From Isoetes taiwanensis (lineage: Eukaryota > Streptophyta > Lycopodiopsida > Isoetales > Isoetaceae), in the NCBI GenBank assembly GCA_021234155.1, contig JAJEKV010000012.1, positions 7,115,650-7,179,649 on the forward strand: 64,000 bases of DNA, in the 5' to 3' direction. Positions 21,001 to 30,335 of this stretch are shown here, in pieces. Position numbers and translations under genes: made by a program. The notes beneath the pieces were generated by a model. It did not search any database and was not told where the DNA came from. It worked only from the letters and a program-made list of their open reading frames with translations. Each line of letters opens with the position of its first letter. Position 1 is the first letter of the stretch.

Positions 21001-21539
21001 AAAAAAGGGCAAATAGTCTATTATTATTCTAGAGTACAACTTACCTTTTTGTTATTTATCTTATGTCATGTAGACAAATTCAACCGACCAATTCAAGACA
21101 CCAAAACGTTTTAATCATGCAATGCTAAATCACCAAACACTAAAACCTACTTTCCCTTTTACATTGACCTCAACAACAAAGCCATGAGAATGTGGCACAT
21201 TCTAGCTGCCTATATGCATATCAATAGCCCCCCTATAAACAATCATCCTCACTACTTTTCTCATATTTATCAAGATTGAATATTCATCCTCTATCCTTCT
21301 GTATCGCCACCTTGGGTCCTTTCGCCACTAGGAGTAGGTGTAAGGAAGCATGTTCCAGGTGAGTCTCATGAACATTTTTGGTATCAATCATTTGAGCCAT
21401 CAAGATATAAATGTGCCACTACTTTTTAGTTCTTCACAGATCTTCTTATATCGTAGTGCTTTGGAATGGTTTTAAGATCCCTAATCCACTTTGTTCTAAA
21501 ATAAAGCCTATCCTTCTTTTAACTTCCTTTATCTACCCT
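18054..21539. other. AT-rich intergenic sequence
   Basis: Nearly 3.5 kb without a supportable gene. Short open frames (up to 107 codons) on both strands carry no motif. There is no clear LTR, TIR or tandem repeat. Fragments such as CCCTAGGGTTTGC near 20790 are plant-typical but uninformative. Confidence 0.6.
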
Positions 21540-21812
21540 TTACCCCAAGTTTGCCCTACTGCTAGTTTTAAAACATGAAATTTTATGTTGACGTTTGTAG
21601 CGGCGTATCTGGGTGGCACCCCCTGCTTCCTTTGTTTCTGCCCCTCTGTTTCTGCTCCCCTGTTTCTTCCCCTCTATTTCTGCGTATCTGGGCGCCGCGC
21701 ATCTGAAGTTCTGAGGCGATTAATTAAGCTTTGTAATTTAGATTCTATTGACTCATGCATGATCACGCGATTTTATTTTAATATCAAACTCTCTACATTG
21801 GTTTATCTTGTA
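21540..21812 (+). repeat. dispersed segment related to the TPR gene upstream region
   Basis: 21540-21735 matches 25965-26125 (shared AAAATTTTATGTT, CCCCTCTATTTCTG, TCTGGGCGCCGC, CTGAGGCGATTAAT). 21735-21812 matches 30245-30335 (GATTCTATTGACTC, GCATGATCACG, CTCTACATTGGTTTATCTTG). The three partial copies suggest one longer repeat, or a duplicated promoter region, that has broken up. Confidence 0.7.
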
Positions 21813-22333
21813 GTCTAAGGTTAAATTTTCTATTACATGCCATGGGATAACCTAAGATTTTGTAAGGTTTTGGGATGTATTCGTCGGCCAAATTGTTATA
21901 ATGCTGACGTCAGTAAATGGGTTTTGGGATTGCAGTGGTCGATTGGGTTAGGTCTGAAACTTGTGATTTTTAGAGGGGCAGTGGTGTCGATGGCTTCGCG
22001 TTCGCGTGGAGCGGATGGAGCAGAGCAGAGGCAGTTCCGGCCACAGCTTTGGAGTCCGTCGGTATGTCCTGTGGGAGTATCAGGTAAGTCTGCTGTTGGT
22101 TCTTGGCGATGTCGTGTGGGAGTGCCGGGTATTTATGTGCTGTGTACGGGCTGTTCTTGCCAAAGCTTTTGAAGTCGCCTTCATCCTTGCTCTGGTTATA
22201 CCTGCGTCTTGTGCTTGTGGTGTTGCTGCTGCAGTGGATGTTTTCTTTCGGCTGTGCCATTCTGCAGGTCTGATTCCCTTTCAAGGGCTATAGCCCCAGC
22301 AACAGTCTGGGTCTTCAAAAAATCCACAAGTTT

Positions 22334-23263
22334 GTGAAACATGGCAAGGGGAACATCAGTCCCAGCATAACCCAGAGTAAGGCTCACATCCAACAGCCCG
22401 GTGTCCTCATCCTCACCCTCTACTCTACCCCTACCCTTGGACGTGCCCTCCCTATCCCCCACAGAGAAAGCATCCTCAACACAAGGGAATTTAGCTTCAT
22501 GAGCCAAGGATTGTTTTCTATATCTAGCTGCCCTCTTCAGCATCGCCAGGGGGTGCTGAGGAGCACGTTCAAGACTCCTCGTGCCGTGAATGCTGCCATC
22601 AAGAGGTTTTTTGGGTGGGGATCTCAAAGGCCGGCATGGATCCTTCTGATATGCAAGGCTCTTAAAAATACGAGGATGCATTGTTTTGAGGGGTTGGTGG
22701 GATATTGCTTGAAGGACCTTGGTAAACTCCACTTCAAAGTTTGTTTGCATAACATTACTGAGAGGCAGATCGAGATGGGGAAGGATCTCTATCTGCTTCA
22801 TGGTGCAGGTGACCTGAAGAGTGTCATTGTGTTGGATTTGTTGCACGGGGCCCATCACTTTGTTAAGTACCATGGTAGAAAGCAGTTGTCTGCTTCCATC
22901 GTCTATACTGTATGCCGGATGCTGAGGACTGGGAAGTTCATTCTCTCTAGTCAATGGATCTTGCCTACTAACTGTGCTTTTACTTCAGAGCATCGGGTGA
23001 AGGCAGCATGGAGAATAACTCTTAATCCCTCGCAGGCCATGCCTAGTGACGTACGATGTGTGATTTTTAATGTCCCTGCAGGTATGCAACCCGTGGAGCG
23101 AATAGGTAAGGCATGGAAGATTTACTATGACGATGTCCCCAGTCCTGGAGAGGGTTTCGTGGACATTGCTGAGGACGAATTCAGGCCTGGGATGGAAGGG
23201 ACTTCCGAGCAACCCGATTACATCTCCTTGGATTGTGCTGATTACACAATGGCTGTTAATTGA
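22334..23263 (+). CDS. Rep-like protein fragment (Replitron/HUH-type element, tentative)
   Basis: This is a 309-codon open frame. From about residue 80 it has a coherent domain: AIKRFFGWGSQRPAW, then MHCFEGLVGYCLKDLGKLHF, CLHNITERQIEMGKD, then ASIVYTVCRMLRTGKFILS and SQWILPTNC. The GYCLKD-x-GKLHF pattern followed by H-N-(I/V)-T/S and a G-x-Y/F-I-P-like segment recalls, from memory, Rep proteins of HUH-type DNA transposons seen in charophytes and seed-free plants. The HUH catalytic part would lie upstream and is not visible. The first ~75 residues look non-coding, so the real exon probably starts near 22560. Possible introns around GGTAAG (22083) and GCAG sites make a spliced gene possible. 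Without a search the family is provisional. Confidence 0.42.
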   Translation: MKHGKGNISPSITQSKAHIQQPGVLILTLYSTPTLGRALPIPHRESILNTREFSFMSQGLFSISSCPLQHRQGVLRSTFKTPRAVNAAIKRFFGWGSQRPAWILLICKALKNTRMHCFEGLVGYCLKDLGKLHFKVCLHNITERQIEMGKDLYLLHGAGDLKSVIVLDLLHGAHHFVKYHGRKQLSASIVYTVCRMLRTGKFILSSQWILPTNCAFTSEHRVKAAWRITLNPSQAMPSDVRCVIFNVPAGMQPVERIGKAWKIYYDDVPSPGEGFVDIAEDEFRPGMEGTSEQPDYISLDCADYTMAVN

Positions 23264-23334
23264 TGGAATGTTCCATTAAGTTCTGCAATTTTTGTTTGGG
23301 AATGGTATTACTTAAGATTTTGTAAGGTTTTTGG

Positions 23335-23877
23335 ATGAATGGCATGTTCCATTGTTTCAGTTTTTTAACATGTTTGCTATGTTTGTATGTCTTCTCTTGC
23401 TGCAGCCTTGGAGTACTGACCTCGCATGCGTGCAGGGGTATGCCTATGCCATTGTCTCCTGATGCTGAAATGGACAATGGGCACCAAGAAGTGGCTGAAT
23501 TCCCTCCACCTCCTGATAGGCCTCCTGAGCCTGCATTGCCTCGACCTGCTGCCCCTGGGCCCCCTTCTGTAGAAAATATGATTTCCAATGGCCTCCCACA
23601 TCCTAGTATAGCATCTGCAGATGCAGAACATGCTCATGTCGCATCTGAGTTACTCACTAGCGTTGTCAACATAAACACGCTTGCTGAAACTGTTGCAGCC
23701 TCTGTGCGTTTGCTTCAAATGCAGTTGGGTCGTCTTTTTCATGAGCTAGAAGAGACGATTGGCACTATGGAGTGGGATGAGGTTGCGGTGTCTACAAGGG
23801 AAAGGCAGGCTCTTAGGAGTCATATGAACTTGGCGCGGGCGTTGTTGCTGCGAAAACTCAGGCATATTGACAGGTAG
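23335..23877 (+). CDS. unrecognised 180-residue ORF after the Rep-like gene
   Basis: I do not recognise this frame. The first ~35 residues are hydrophobic and Cys-rich and may be intron rather than protein: a TTGCTGCAG acceptor-like site lies at about 23396. Then comes a proline-rich stretch (PPPPDRPPEPALPRP) and a helical C-terminus with a heptad-like pattern (VRLLQMQLGRLFHELEETI) ending in basic residues. It is in the same direction and 70 bp after the Rep-like frame, so it may be a downstream exon or second product of the same element. Confidence 0.3.
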   Translation: MNGMFHCFSFLTCLLCLYVFSCCSLGVLTSHACRGMPMPLSPDAEMDNGHQEVAEFPPPPDRPPEPALPRPAAPGPPSVENMISNGLPHPSIASADAEHAHVASELLTSVVNINTLAETVAASVRLLQMQLGRLFHELEETIGTMEWDEVAVSTRERQALRSHMNLARALLLRKLRHIDR

Positions 23878-23911
23878 ATTCTTAGGATATTGCAATTCGC
23901 TTCAGGGTGAA

Positions 23912-24172
23912 AGCATGTTAGGGCCTACATAAAAAATTACCAAAAAGGTACTTTTCTGTGTACTTCTGTGCAAGTACATAATTGTATTTTAAAGTACCTA
24001 GACTACAAGATTGACTAAAAGAAATTGTGTTATGTTCAAGAGTAGTAGTACATACATGTTGTAAGGTACTTTGTGATGTCAAGAAGATGTTAAGAACTCA
24101 AATATATCATCATCTTTGACTACCCAGAGTATTTTCCAGGTAGTTTCCAAAACATGTAGGCCCTAACATGCT
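23912..24172. mobile_element. MITE with 19-bp perfect terminal inverted repeats
   Basis: AGCATGTTAGGGCCTACAT at 23912-23930 is exactly inverted at 24154-24172. The 261-bp interior is AT-rich and non-coding. No clean target-site duplication is visible, so the superfamily is uncertain. Confidence 0.8.
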
Positions 24173-24447
24173 CTTACCCCTCATGTCTTCTGCTTCTAAC
24201 TTGTTCATAGGCGTAGGACAGGCTGGCGAGGAGGCACGCGGAGGCACTAAATATTACAACCAACTGATGTGAACTGCTGTGTTATTGAAGTTTGAATAAT
24301 TTCATGCTGCTGGTTTTTTTCTGTAGTTGCATTCCATAGTCTGCATGGAGCATGAATTGTGCATTTTGAAAATTTAAAAAGGTTTTACTGAATTGTTATT
24401 GCATATGCATTTGTATGCTTGAGCATTTGCACGGGACTAGCCCCCTG

Positions 24448-24540
24448 CCATAAAGGGGAGCCCTTTGGGGAGCTCCATTATGGTTGGCGAAGCATCAGGG
24501 TACTGGCTTTGGTCGGCGGGGTTCAACTCCCCATGCTTCG
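24448..24540 (+). ncRNA. paired hairpins with a tRNA T-arm-like module
   Basis: The first hairpin is CCATAA/TTATGG with an inner GGAGC/GCTCC (24448-24483). Four bases later CGAAGCAT/ATGCTTCG (24488-24495 with 24533-24540) encloses GGGG-TTCAACT-CCCC, whose 3' side runs straight into the outer stem as a tRNA T-arm does into the acceptor. The GGTTCAACTCC core resembles a pol III B box. Only about 22 bases are left for the D and anticodon arms, so this is not a normal tRNA. It may be a SINE relic or structured RNA. Confidence 0.4.
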
Positions 24541-25227
24541 TTATTTTCTTTGTTTGTCTGTTGCTGTGGGAAGTATGACAGAGGCTGCAAGGGAAGGCCA
24601 CTTATCGGGTGTAATGGAGCTGCTGCTTATAGTTGCATGCATGTAACAGCTTGACCTTGTTTTCAGATTGACCTCAACCTTTGGGTGACGTGGAAATGGG
24701 GATTTGACCCCATCTTAATTTGTGATGGACGGTTGTGGTCATTGGCTTTTGGATATGCTTGGGGATATTCCTTTTTTCAATGGCCAGGATAGAGCGATTA
24801 TAGGATAGAGCGAAATCGGAATAAATTTACTTAATAATTTTGGTTTTCTTGGCAAGTCTCAAAAACCTTTTTGGTCTTTTCTAGTATTGCTTCTTTTTTA
24901 AGGTTTCGATTATCGTAACCTACAACAGGTAACTTTAGGGTCTAGGTTTCTGGTGGCGCTTCCAGGGTATTTCTTAAGGCACAATTTTTGGGTCCCTTCG
25001 GCATCTCATTCCGGCGACTTCGCTACTTTGAAGATCCTATGGCAATGAAGGTGGCTGGCTACATGATCTGTTGCCGTGATCTGAAAAGGAATAATATACA
25101 ACAAACTTAACTGAAATAATTCAGTAGATCCAGAAGAGAAAATATATTAGGCAAAAGCATCAGTCAAAGACTAGAATGCCAAATAAATGATGAATGACAA
25201 GTACCTGATGAGTTATTTGATATCTTT
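24541..25227. other. intergenic
   Basis: No gene or clear repeat is visible. The sequence is moderately AT-rich with short homopolymers. Confidence 0.5.
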
Positions 25228-25346
25228 GTGACATTTTTTTCCTAGCTGCTTGTCTTTTTGCTTGGCCTCTTTATTCAAGCTTAACCAAATTTTTCTCCTA
25301 GCTGCTTGTCCTTTTGCTTGGCCCCTTTATTCAAGCTTAACCAAAT
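25228..25346 (+). repeat. tandem ~58-bp duplication
   Basis: Two adjacent units share TTCTCCTAGCTGCTTGTC, TTTTGCTTGGCC and TTTATTCAAGCTTAACC, with a few substitutions. Confidence 0.88.
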
Positions 25347-25632
25347 GACACCCGGCTGGCATTCTTTCGATTTTTCCATGTGCTGCTTAAATAATATTAT
25401 AGAAGTTATTTTCTGTTATGGAGATACGACAAAAAGAGTTGTAAGTTTGAGCCTCAGCCGCCTTGACCAAAAAGAATAATGCTTTAGTGCTTTTCTTCTT
25501 GATAAAAAACACACTATGCTTGCAGAGACTAGGGCATTAAGAAATAGCTCAAAAGCAAGGCTCAAACTTAGTGGTCCACCCAACTCGAAAAAGTTACCCG
25601 ATAAAAAAAAAAAAATTCAACCTTTTTTGTTA

Positions 25633-25740
25633 GAGATAATGGGTGCCCGCAGGCCCTAATGCGGGGTAAGGGCTTGGCGAGCCCGGCAGGGCGAGCCTGG
25701 TCTACACCCCGTGTAAGGGCCTGCGGGCGCCCATTTTCTC
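25633..25740. mobile_element. short foldback element (108 bp)
   Basis: Arms of about 36 bp (25633-25668 and 25705-25740) pair with few mismatches around GGGTGCCCGCAGGCCCT. The ~36-bp loop is GC-rich, in contrast to the AT-rich flanks. It looks like a small hairpin MITE. Confidence 0.7.
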
Positions 25741-25964
25741 ATGTAAAGTAGGGGGGAGAATATTTCCTACCATGTGGCGCCATCGTAGCCACAAAACTTT
25801 GATTAATCCGTTATCAGCCAGCGTCGGAGGAGAGGAAGTCAACATCGGAGGAGAGGAAGCGAGCTGCAACAGATTATTTGTTTAAGATGGCTTGAAATAT
25901 GACGAAATATTCTACCCCCAACTTTACAAAATTTTAACCACCTTAAAATTTTGTCCTATTGCAG

Positions 25965-26130
25965 CTGATTTTTAAAACATAAAATTTTATGTTAGAGTGC
26001 ATGTTGAAATTTTTGTAGCCGCCTGCTTCCTATGAGGCCCTCTGTTTCTGCATGCTTTCCCCTCTATTTCTGGGTATCTGGGCGCCGCCCGCCCATCTGA
26101 AGCTCTGAGGCGATTAATGAAGCTTTGATG
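25965..26130 (+). repeat. copy of the 21540-type segment, upstream of the TPR gene
   Basis: It matches 21540-21735. Here it ends 335 bp before the TPR start codon, so it may include that gene's promoter or 5' leader. Confidence 0.65.
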
Positions 26131-26234
26131 CCGATCTTGCCGTTATTAAGACAGATCCGGTGGCCCTAGACAGAACCGAGCTCAAGATCATCCCCTTTTC
26201 TTATGATCAAGGTTGGATCATGATTCACGGCTTG

Positions 26235-26425
26235 CTTTTCTCATTTTCTTTCTTCAGTGCATGAATCCGGTTGAATTAGAGGTATTTCTTTCTGTCCTGA
26301 ATCAGATATCCTCAAGAACAGGCTGATTTTCTGATTTTTTCTTCTTTAGTGCATGAATTTGGATGAATCAGAGGTGTTTTTTTCGGGCCTGAACCAGAGA
26401 TCCTCGTGAACGTGCTAAAATTTTA
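26235..26425 (+). repeat. imperfect ~97-bp tandem duplication in the TPR gene leader
   Basis: The blocks AGTGCATGAAT, GAGGT-TTT, TCCTGAA/GCCTGAA and AGAT-ATCCTC recur in order in two adjacent units before the TPR start. Their role, if any, is unknown. Confidence 0.65.
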
Positions 26426-26464
26426 AGGTAGTTCAAATTTCGTCGGAAATTTTCAGCTGACAAG

Positions 26465-27340
26465 ATGAGGTTCGATTTTAGTTCGTACGTGAAAAATATT
26501 ATGGCTTCGGTAGCGCAGGACAAGGAAAGCCTTGTTGCAGTTCATGAGAAAGCCCGTTCGGAATTATGGGCAGCTTCCCAACGTGGCGACCAGATGATTT
26601 GTATTACTCAGACCTCTATTCCGACGCCATTGGCCCCTCATCTGTCGCTCCTTCGTCCTGTCTCCCTTTCAGAGCTTCAAATCGGCACCATCCACAAAAA
26701 CCGAGTATTATTTGGTACTCTGTGCGTCCATCCCTTCAAAGGAAACGCAGTCAATACAGTAATCGAAGATTTGCAAGGTAAAGCATGCCGGGTTTTTATT
26801 TATAAGGTTGAAGAATCAGATGTGGCCACAAAATATCCCAATGGTCTCAGGGTTGCTATCCGAGAACCCTTTTTCAAAGTGGGGAACGATGGCAGCAACA
26901 TTCTACGCGTTAACGAGCCTAGAAATATCGACGCTGTTACTGAATTTCCAACCGAATTTGACCCCAGTTTTTTGAAGGCAGAGGGCAATCGGCTGTTTCG
27001 TGCTAAGAATTGGGACGATGCTGTGCATCATTATACGTTGTGCCTTGCAGCTTGCAAATTGCCGCAGCACAGAGAAATTGTGTTGGCTTGTCTGTCAAAC
27101 AGATCAGAAGCTTTGATCAGAATGCAGGCCTTTGGCAGAGCATTGGAGGACGCAAATAAAGCCCTTGAGATCGATCCTTCTCATTTGAAGAGCCTGTACC
27201 GAAAAGCCCGAGCCCTTGCCCAACTCAAACAATGCGACGTTGCTTGCAGGATTCTTGAGGATGCAATTACGCAATATCCTGGAGAAAAGCAGCTTGTGGA
27301 TACTTTAAAGCAGATCGTCTTATCCGACAAACAGATTTAA
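26465..27340 (+). CDS. TPR-domain protein related to plant SET/TPR proteins
   Basis: This is an intact single-exon frame of 291 residues and the only host-type gene evident here. Residues about 60-150 form a beta-rich region (RVLFGTLCVHPFKGNAVNTV, CRVFIYKVEESD, NGLRVAIREPFFK) that resembles, from memory, the small domain preceding SET in plant SET/TPR proteins. Residues about 170-285 hold three TPR repeats (FLKAEGNRLFRAKNWDDAVH; CLSNRSEALIRMQAFGRALE; SLYRKARALAQLKQCDVACR). TPRs are protein-protein interaction scaffolds. No SET or MYND motif follows the stop, so it is either a truncated paralogue or a TPR-only member. The ATG at 26465 is chosen as the first in frame; a second Met at residue 13 is possible. 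The intact frame amid decayed elements argues that it is, or recently was, functional. Confidence 0.78.
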   Translation: MRFDFSSYVKNIMASVAQDKESLVAVHEKARSELWAASQRGDQMICITQTSIPTPLAPHLSLLRPVSLSELQIGTIHKNRVLFGTLCVHPFKGNAVNTVIEDLQGKACRVFIYKVEESDVATKYPNGLRVAIREPFFKVGNDGSNILRVNEPRNIDAVTEFPTEFDPSFLKAEGNRLFRAKNWDDAVHHYTLCLAACKLPQHREIVLACLSNRSEALIRMQAFGRALEDANKALEIDPSHLKSLYRKARALAQLKQCDVACRILEDAITQYPGEKQLVDTLKQIVLSDKQI

Positions 27341-27368
27341 GTTTCAATCAGTAAAGCCTAATAACAAT

Positions 27369-27426
27369 TTTGTACATACTCCTCCTTTAAGCAAATAGTA
27401 CATACTCCTCCTTTAAGCAAATAGTA
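27369..27426 (+). repeat. tandem 29-bp duplication after the TPR gene
   Basis: ACATACTCCTCCTTTAAGC followed by AAATAGT occurs twice in direct succession in the likely 3' untranslated region. Confidence 0.8.
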
Positions 27427-27499
27427 AGTTTTTTGTACTTTATATCTATCTATCTACTCTATATATGTTCTTATGTTTGTCGCGCTTATCCGACCATCC

Positions 27500-27790
27500 A
27501 TTCGAGATCCGACGGCTCACATGGCTTTGGGATGTATCCTACGACCCAGATGGCCTGGGAGTTTATATATAATCCGTATAGACGCGATCCTACGGTCCAG
27601 GTTGATCTGATCATGATCGTTGATCCGAGATCCTACGGCTCGCGCTGATTTGGGACATATACGGTCTAAGTTGCTCTTGATCCTGATCGTTGATCCGAGA
27701 TCCTACGGCTCACGTTGCTTTAGATATATCCTACATGATCCTACGGTCCAGATTGATCATAATCCTTGGTCCAAGATCCTACGACTCATA
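27500..27790 (+). repeat. degenerate GATCC-TACGG repeat cluster
   Basis: The motif (C)CGAGATCCTACGGCTC and relatives (GATCCTACGGTCCAG) recur about seven times at irregular spacing, each followed by similar TTG-rich linkers. It looks like a decayed minisatellite or subterminal repeat array. Confidence 0.7.
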
Positions 27791-27984
27791 TTGCATGCTC
27801 GGGCCTTGGTATAAGGAAAGGCTTTTAAAATTTTTTATGTTATTGGGGGGATTCAAACCTTGGCCATTAACCCCCCAGCCCCCCATTCTAACCACTAGAC
27901 CAATAATTAATTTTATGAATAATTTATGTTTCAAATATACTTAAAGGTAACGTTCTAATTAAGATAAAATAGAATATAATAATC

Positions 27985-28750
27985 TAGATAGTTCAAGAAA
28001 GTTCTAGAATATTCTGGAGGCTCTAGAAAGTTCTAAAATCTTCTAGAATGTTCTAGAAAGTTCCAGAATTCTAAAATGTTTTGGAATATAAGAGAATCTA
28101 AGGGGAATCTAAGAGAATCCTTCCAGAAAGTCCCAAATTGTTCTAATAAGTTCTAGAATGTAGGGGAATCTTCGGGAATGTAAGGAAATAGGGAAATACT
28201 TCCAGAAAGTTCTAGGATGTTTTGCAAGTTTCAGAATGTTCCAGAAAATTCTAGAATGTTCTAGAAATTTCTAGAATGTAAGGGAATCCAGGAGAATTAA
28301 AGGGAATCTAAGGAAGTCTCATAAATTGTAAAAGAATCTAGGAAGATATTTACAAGTCTAAGGGAATCTCTTAAAATCTAGTTGAATCTAAGGGAACTAA
28401 GAAAATCTTGATGAAATCTTAGAGTTTTTTTAAGATTTTGCGAAGAGCCACAATAGAATGTTCTAAAATGTTTCATAATAAAGGTGTACAATATAAATCT
28501 TGAAAAAAAAAAATGTTCTAGATGCTCAGGGCAAGCGCCTCAGTCTAAAAATAGAAAGTGTTTTAAAAATGTTGCACAGATCCAAAATAGATTATTTTGG
28601 AAGGTTCTAAATGCTCATGGGTAAGCACCTTAATCAAAATAGAAAATTCTAAGAGAACCTAAGAGAATCTAGGGGAATCTTCATGAATGCTAAATCTAGT
28701 ACATAGAATCTTGAAGAATATAGAGGAATCACAAGAGAATCTCAGTCGAA
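27985..28750. repeat. TTCTAGAA-rich tract with AAGGGAATCT repeats
   Basis: More than ten TTCnnGAA palindromes (mostly TTCTAGAA, also TTCCAGAA) crowd 27990-28290. A looser array of (A)GGGAATCTAAG units follows. A related tract occurs at 47005-47120. TTCnnGAA is the core of heat-shock elements, but the tract is more simply a short-motif repeat; any heat response is conjecture. Confidence 0.65.
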
Positions 28751-28859
28751 TCATTGGGTACCTGGCAAGAACATACTAAAACTGGAACAATGCACCGTAG
28801 GACGTATTAATTTTCTTGTATATATATGTCGAGGAATACGAAACTAATTATGTATGATA

Positions 28860-29174
28860 CAGTGTACATCAAGTTTACCTGGCTCAGAATTGTTGCAGAC
28901 TAGACCACAAAATAACATTATAGCTATACACTTTCATAGGCTAGGTTAGAATTACGTACTAGGTAATAGGTAATTGCCAGGAGGAGGGGCATTCCCGCCG
29001 GTGGTCCGAAGTTTGTTTGCCCGGTGCCCCCTTACGTACGAATGCCCTCCTCCTGGCAATTACCTATTACCTAGTACGTAATTCTAACCTAGCCTATGAA
29101 AGTGTATAGCTATAACTGTTATTTTGTGGTCTAGTCTGCAACAATTCTGAGCCAGGTAAACTTGATGTACACTG
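28860..29174. repeat. long near-perfect palindrome (135-bp arms, 45-bp loop)
   Basis: The left arm 28860-28994 and right arm 29040-29174 are reverse complements except for a few single-base differences (near 28918 and 28988). The loop is GC-richer. Transcription through it would give a long hairpin RNA. No TIR or target duplication marks it as an ordinary foldback transposon. Confidence 0.92.
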
Positions 29175-29196
29175 ATTCATGGCAATTACCGGACGT

Positions 29197-29912
29197 AATG
29201 ACCAGTACCTTTAAATTTCCACTCCTTTGCTTTGATCCGACAGATCCTTTGCATGAATGGAAGCTGGCCAAATGAAATTTCGTTGTTGAATCTTCAAAAA
29301 AATAGTTGGTTTATGTGATCTTTCAAGATCAAGGAGCGGCTATAGTGAAGAACGTAAAATTTTGAAGAACCGTTTTTGAAGAACCGCTCAACTGCCCAGA
29401 TGAAATTTCTTTGTTAAATCTTCCAAGCTCAAGAAGCGGCCACAGTGAAGAACCGACCAGAGATGCAAACTGGTTATAACTGAAGTCTTCAATAGTTGCC
29501 CTTGTTCTGCCGTATTAACCTATTCTTGCCCTGTTTTAAACCTAAATAAAGAACCCTGAGCAAAAAAATTCCCAAATTTGAGACCGAACCGAAGAGGAAA
29601 TTACATGAACGAAGCAATCATGGAAAAGAGACGGAGCAGCTTGGGAGGAAGGAAGAGATCGACTGCAGCGGATGCCCGGATTATGCCAGCGACACACAAA
29701 AACCCAGCGCTCATGGCTTTTTGCCGGATTATGTTCAGCTCCAGCGCAAGAGGCGTGCACACACTATCCGCAAGAGGCTGAGCTGCTGTGCACACACTAC
29801 CGTTGAAGAGGCTCTGTGGGAGAGACAAGCGGCGCCGCTCCGCAGAACCTGCACAAAATTACGTCGTATAATTTCAATATAATAATGGCGTAATTTAAAG
29901 GTACTGGTCATT
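29197..29912. mobile_element. TIR element, 716 bp, non-autonomous
   Basis: AATGACCAGTACCTTTAAAT and one further T at 29197-29217 is exactly inverted at 29892-29912 (21 bp). The interior has only short open frames without motifs, including two overlapping antisense ones near 29580-29830. It begins 22 bp after the palindrome. No target duplication could be identified. Confidence 0.72.
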
Positions 29913-30163
29913 CCTTTCGCTGAATTGGGGGGAGGAGCTTTTGGAAGAAGAATTTTTCGCCCATAAAAAATGTGGCTTTAAAATTTTTTGGTGGCTGCCA
30001 ACTGACCTCAAAAATTCTTCGACGCAAAAAAAAAAAATTGGGCGTGAAATTTGCCCACAAGTTTTTGGCGGGATCTTCGCTGGCGGCGCTGCCTAATCTA
30101 GGAGAGCACCGCTTAGCAGGGGAATGCGACCACAAGATGAAGTCGACTGGAGATCGACTCAAA

Positions 30164-30222
30164 ATTTTTGGAAGAAACAAGCTTTTGTTTGGAAATTTTT
30201 GGAAGAAACAAGCTTTTGTTTG
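30164..30222 (+). repeat. tandem ~29-bp duplication
   Basis: AATTTTTGGAAGAAACAAGC followed by TTTTGTTTGG occurs twice in direct succession. Confidence 0.85.
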
Positions 30223-30244
30223 GGGGCGAAATTTCACGCCCCTT

Positions 30245-30335
30245 TTTTTCGTAACTTAGATTCTATTGACTCGTGCATGATCACGGGATTTTATTTTGAT
30301 ATCGAACTCTCTACATTGGTTTATCTTGTACTTAT
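30245..30335 (+). repeat. copy of the 21735-21812 segment
   Basis: GATTCTATTGACTC, GCATGATCACG and CTCTACATTGGTTTATCTTG match 21745-21812 with a few substitutions. Confidence 0.8.

Noticed and set aside
22196-22954. 252-codon minus-strand open frame
   Set aside because: It is antisense to the Rep-like frame, whose domain pattern is the better-supported reading. The minus frame shows no recognisable motif.
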